This document shows, piece by piece, positions 6,143 to 8,177 of a stretch of 8,177 bases of DNA. The position numbers were made by a program, and so were the translations under genes. Under the pieces are notes generated by a model. The model was given only the letters and a program-made list of their open reading frames with translations, was not told where the DNA came from and made no database searches. The stretch is from Arthrobacter sp. (GTDB lineage Bacteria > Actinomycetota > Actinomycetes > Actinomycetales > Micrococcaceae), in NCBI GenBank assembly GCA_025464545.1, contig JAODMA010000124.1, forward strand, positions 1-8,177, in the 5' to 3' direction. Numbering within the stretch: position 1 is the first letter of the stretch; every line of letters begins with the position of its first letter.

Positions 6143-7360
6143 CTAGACGGGCTCCACCGAGATTGCCACCCGTTCCGCTCCGATCCTGGTCAGGACCAGT
6201 GTGGCCGTCTTTTTGCTCTTTTGCTTCCCGGCGGGGAGGAGCTGCCTGCGCAGCTCCTCGGGCGTCACCGAGGTGCCGCGTTTCTTAATGTCCAGCACAC
6301 CGATGCCGCCGTCCTTGACCCATGCCTTGAGCGCCTTGACGTTGTAGGGCATCACTTCCAGGATCCGGTACGCCCGGGCGAAAGGCGTGTCCACCAGTTC
6401 CGGAGCGCAGATGTAGGCGATGTGCTCGTCCACCAGGTGCCCGCCCAGCTGGAGCGCGACGTCGGCCACCAGCCCGGCGCGGATGACGGCGCCGTCGGGC
6501 TCATAGAGGTATCCCTCGACCGGACCCACCGGGGCCGCCGGGCCGCCGTCGAACTCCCCGGCGCTGGTCAGCTCAGCGGCGCCCTGGGGTCCGAGCAGGA
6601 GCGCGGCACGCCGGACGCCCGGCCGCCGCACGGCGTTGAACCACAGGGCGACCTCGGTGACGTCCCCGCCGACCGAGACCCACTGCGCCTCGCAGCCCGC
6701 AGGAACCGCGTCATGCGGCATTCCCGGGCCCATCTTCACCCCGACAGCGAGACCGGACGCGGCCAGGGATTCCGCAAAGGACAGCGGCGGGGAGAAGTCC
6801 TCCGGATCCCAGAGCCGCTTGGTTCCCGAGGTGGACGTGGTGCGGCGGGCGGGATCCAGCCAGACGCCGTCGATTCCCTCCAACGGCAGGGCGGTGGCAT
6901 CGGCATGGACCACGGTGGCATTGCGGAACGGGATCAGGTTCATGGTTGCGCAGGCTGCCGTGGTCTCATCCATCTCCACCGCGGTGACCCGGATGTCCAG
7001 GGACGCCAGCGCCATCGCGTCGGCCCCCAGACCGCAGCCGAGGTCCGCCACATGCTGGATTCCGGCCTCCGCAAAGCGCTGCGCGTGACGGGCCGCCACC
7101 GTGAGCCTGGTGGCCTGTTCCAGCCCCGCCTGGGTGAAGATCATCTGTCGGGCGAATTCGCCGAACTTGGCCTCGGCCCTGGTCCGGAGCCGGGACTGCG
7201 TGAGCGCCGCCGACACCAGCTCGGGGGAGTGGCCGGCCTTGCGGAGCGAGGCGTTGAGCCGGAAGGCCTCGTCCTCCCGGTACGGTCCCAGCGACGCCAG
7301 CAGTTCCCAGCCTTCGGGATTGAGGAGTGGGGCGATCTGGTCCTGCGGTGCGTCAGCCAT
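6143..7360 (-). CDS. Class I SAM-dependent methyltransferase with THUMP-like C-terminus
   Basis: A 405-residue protein conserved in actinobacteria. The N-terminal about 90 residues are helical. A Rossmann methyltransferase follows: motif I VADLGCGLGADAMALA (104-119), acidic post-II residue in TAVEMD (Glu129), HADATALP (152-159) and the WLDPARR signature (167-173). The region VMPYNVKALKAWVKDGGIGVLDIKKRG (336-362) and the tail match the THUMP-like domain (Pfam Thump_like) found at the end of this family, suggesting an RNA substrate, probably tRNA or rRNA; this is inference. The substrate is unknown. No Shine-Dalgarno is evident before ATG 7360; a TACGCT -10 candidate ends 7 nt upstream, which suggests leaderless expression. 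It converges on the SDH-L gene and diverges from the membrane protein gene. Confidence 0.85.
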   Translation of the reverse strand: MADAPQDQIAPLLNPEGWELLASLGPYREDEAFRLNASLRKAGHSPELVSAALTQSRLRTRAEAKFGEFARQMIFTQAGLEQATRLTVAARHAQRFAEAGIQHVADLGCGLGADAMALASLDIRVTAVEMDETTAACATMNLIPFRNATVVHADATALPLEGIDGVWLDPARRTTSTSGTKRLWDPEDFSPPLSFAESLAASGLAVGVKMGPGMPHDAVPAGCEAQWVSVGGDVTEVALWFNAVRRPGVRRAALLLGPQGAAELTSAGEFDGGPAAPVGPVEGYLYEPDGAVIRAGLVADVALQLGGHLVDEHIAYICAPELVDTPFARAYRILEVMPYNVKALKAWVKDGGIGVLDIKKRGTSVTPEELRRQLLPAGKQKSKKTATLVLTRIGAERVAISVEPV

Positions 7361-7367
7361 GGCATCA

Positions 7368-7373
7368 AGCGTA
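7368..7373 (-). promoter_or_regulatory. Candidate -10 box (TACGCT) of the methyltransferase gene
   Basis: On the minus strand TACGCT fits TANNNT and ends exactly 7 nt before ATG 7360, so the transcript could begin at the start codon. No clear -35 is visible. Confidence 0.4.
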
Positions 7374-7402
7374 GTTCAGGCGCGTTGCCCCGACGTGACG
7401 GC

Positions 7403-7408
7403 TAGGGT
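7403..7408 (+). promoter_or_regulatory. Candidate -10 box (TAGGGT) of the membrane protein gene
   Basis: TAGGGT ends 7 nt before ATG 7416, mirroring the divergent TACGCT box. GGGTGG in the same place could instead act as a weak ribosome site, so the assignment is tentative. Confidence 0.4.
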
Positions 7409-7415
7409 GGACAGC

Positions 7416-7850
7416 ATGGATGACAGCGGCAGGGAAACCAACGGAACCCAGGACGCCGAACCGGAAGCGGACATCGCCGGCCGGGACGCTGCGGATGACC
7501 GCCCGCGCCCTCACGGGCCCGGCAGGTACGCGCGGCCGGCGCTGGTCGCGGGCCTGGTGATCGCTGTCGTCTGCGCGGCACTGCTGGTCATTATCTTCTT
7601 CCTCGACTCCTTCAATGCCACCGTCTACTCGGTGGGCGGCAAGGACGTGCAGGCCGCCACCGACGAAGCCCGCTCCATCCGCGAGAGCTACGCCGCCGCC
7701 CGGATCGGCGGCATCACCTTCCTGGTCATCGGCTTGGCGCTCGCCGCTGCCGGCGGCTTCCTGCTGTACCGTGACCGGAGTGCGCCGGGCCGGAACGACG
7801 CCGGGGACGACGGCGAGGACGTGGACTTCGAGGACCTCGGAGGACAGTAG
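7416..7850 (+). CDS. Small two-helix membrane protein of unknown function
   Basis: A 144-residue protein I do not recognise as a named family. Residues 1-40 are hydrophilic, rich in Asp/Glu then Arg/Pro. Two membrane segments follow, about 41-63 (ALVAGLVIAVVCAALLVIIFF) without charges, and about 96-117 (RIGGITFLVIGLALAAAGGFLL). They are joined by about 32 residues containing VYSVGGKDVQAATDEARS. The tail is strongly acidic (DDGEDVDFEDLGG). The positive residues flanking helix 1 on the N-terminal side and helix 2 on the C-terminal side suggest both ends are cytoplasmic, with the loop outside. ATG 7416 was chosen for its -10 box and because the frame upstream of it is antisense to the methyltransferase. 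It ends 236 bp before groES and is probably a separate unit. Confidence 0.72.
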   Translation: MDDSGRETNGTQDAEPEADIAGRDAADDRPRPHGPGRYARPALVAGLVIAVVCAALLVIIFFLDSFNATVYSVGGKDVQAATDEARSIRESYAAARIGGITFLVIGLALAAAGGFLLYRDRSAPGRNDAGDDGEDVDFEDLGGQ

Positions 7851-7906
7851 TGCACGGCGCCCGCCCTGTCGCTGTATCGGCCAGCGCGTTCACAACCGGT
7901 GAATTT

Positions 7907-7933
7907 CTGGCACTCGCCTTGACCGAGTGCTAA
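7907..7933 (+). promoter_or_regulatory. CIRCE operator 1 (HrcA binding site) over the groES -35
   Basis: CTGGCACTC-N9-GAGTGCTAA against the consensus TTAGCACTC-N9-GAGTGCTAA: right arm perfect, two mismatches in the left arm, spacing exactly 9. It covers the TTGACC -35 hexamer, so bound HrcA should block RNA polymerase. Confidence 0.9.
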
Positions 7934-7947
7934 CCATTACATAGAGT
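7919..7947 (+). promoter_or_regulatory. groES promoter, TTGACC-N17-TAGAGT
   Basis: The -35 TTGACC (7919-7924) and -10 TAGAGT (7942-7947) are separated by exactly 17 bp, a good vegetative sigma-factor promoter. Transcription start is predicted near 7954, giving a leader of about 133 nt before the TTG start codon. Confidence 0.75.
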
Positions 7948-7952
7948 CTTCG

Positions 7953-7979
7953 TTAGCACTCTCCCTAGGAGGGTGCTAA
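7953..7979 (+). promoter_or_regulatory. CIRCE operator 2 at the groES transcription start
   Basis: TTAGCACTC-N9-GGGTGCTAA: left arm perfect, one mismatch in the right arm. It lies 46 bp after operator 1 and starts at the predicted transcription start. With the flanking G and C (7952-7980) the spacer also pairs, giving a 13-bp stem with one G-U pair and a three-base loop in RNA. It may therefore act both as an HrcA operator and as a 5' mRNA hairpin. Confidence 0.92.
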
Positions 7980-8035
7980 CACCTGAAGCTTCACAGCCTG
8001 GCTGCTGCCGGCACCGCGACGACGGTCTGTACGCC

Positions 8036-8077
8036 ATGGCACACAGCTTCAAAGTCCACGAATTTGCTGACGAATAG
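8036..8077 (+). CDS. Possible 13-residue leader ORF before groES
   Basis: ATG 8036 to TAG 8075-8077 encodes MAHSFKVHEFADE. It lies wholly in the predicted groES leader, and its stop overlaps the groES ribosome site. There is no strong ribosome site before it, only GACGACGG at about 8018-8025. Translation is unproven; it may be chance. Confidence 0.25.
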   Translation: MAHSFKVHEFADE

Positions 8078-8083
8078 GAGAGG
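8076..8083 (+). promoter_or_regulatory. groES ribosome binding site
   Basis: AGGAGAGG lies just before TTG 8087, with GGAG six bases upstream. It is a strong site, compensating for the weak TTG start and fixing the start codon. Confidence 0.85.
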
Positions 8084-8086
8084 TCC

Positions 8087-8177
8087 TTGTCGGTCTCTAT
8101 TAAGCCTCTTGAGGATCGTATTGTTGTCCGCCCGCTCGAAGCCGAGCAGACCACGGCTTCCGGCCTGGTTATCCCGG
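8087..8177 (+). CDS. groES: GroES co-chaperonin (3' end outside window)
   Basis: First 30 codons of the 10-kDa co-chaperonin that caps GroEL. The sequence starts [20 protein letters not shown] and continues through TTASGLVIP, the conserved N-terminal strand and the start of the mobile loop region. Family length is about 97 residues, so roughly two thirds lies beyond the window. The start is TTG, supported by the adjacent AGGAGAGG and by the usual [11 protein letters not shown]-terminus of actinobacterial GroES. Two upstream CIRCE sites indicate HrcA repression and heat-shock induction. groEL may follow, but that is outside what can be seen. Confidence 0.96.
   Translation, partial: MSVSIKPLEDRIVVRPLEAEQTTASGLVIP

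Noticed and set aside
6137..6160. Intrinsic terminator for the methyltransferase, using the T-run read on the minus strand
   Set aside because: A T-run of five follows the stop on the minus strand but no stable stem precedes it.
6221..7405. Plus-strand frame of 394 codons opposite the methyltransferase
   Set aside because: The minus strand carries the SAM-binding motifs; this frame has no recognisable domain.

Overview
The window is high-GC actinobacterial DNA. Protein wording, GC-rich third codon positions, GTG/TTG starts and TANNNT-type -10 boxes suggest Arthrobacter or a close relative in the Micrococcaceae. That genus call is inference from recognised protein sequences, not from a search. 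All genes look like chromosomal housekeeping or conserved accessory genes. I see no mobile element, CRISPR array, tRNA or rRNA.

Layout. Positions 1-2119, plus strand, are the tail of a tightly overlapping tsaB-rimI-tsaD operon (tRNA t6A synthesis plus ribosomal protein acetylation). The tsaD frame is interrupted by an in-frame TAG at 1874-1876, yet the rest of the protein continues in the same frame to 2119. Converging on it is a minus-strand GCS2/YbdK-type carboxylate-amine ligase (2190-3341). A 116-bp divergent region separates this from a plus-strand lipoprotein-type family 3 glycoside hydrolase resembling NagZ (3458-5218). Next comes a shikimate dehydrogenase-like protein of the HI0607 (SDH-L) type (5261-6097). 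A 23-bp tandem duplication includes its stop codon. A minus-strand SAM-dependent methyltransferase with a THUMP-like C-terminus (6143-7360) diverges across 55 bp from a small two-helix membrane protein (7416-7850). The window ends in the first 30 codons of groES (TTG start at 8087), behind a promoter with two CIRCE operators.

How the genes relate. TsaB and TsaD belong to one enzyme complex, which makes t6A37 on ANN-decoding tRNAs, and RimI is a common operon partner. The remaining genes look like separate transcription units. Four of them (GH3, SDH-L, methyltransferase, membrane protein) have a -10-like hexamer ending 6-7 nt before a start codon, the geometry of leaderless transcripts. groES instead has a leader of about 133 nt that begins with a CIRCE hairpin, consistent with HrcA heat-shock control.

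Most worth checking: the tsaD amber codon with a strong hairpin 8 nt downstream; the two-CIRCE groES promoter and its 13-codon leader ORF; the duplication across the SDH-L stop; and the repeated leaderless geometry. I do not see a clearly new multi-gene system here.
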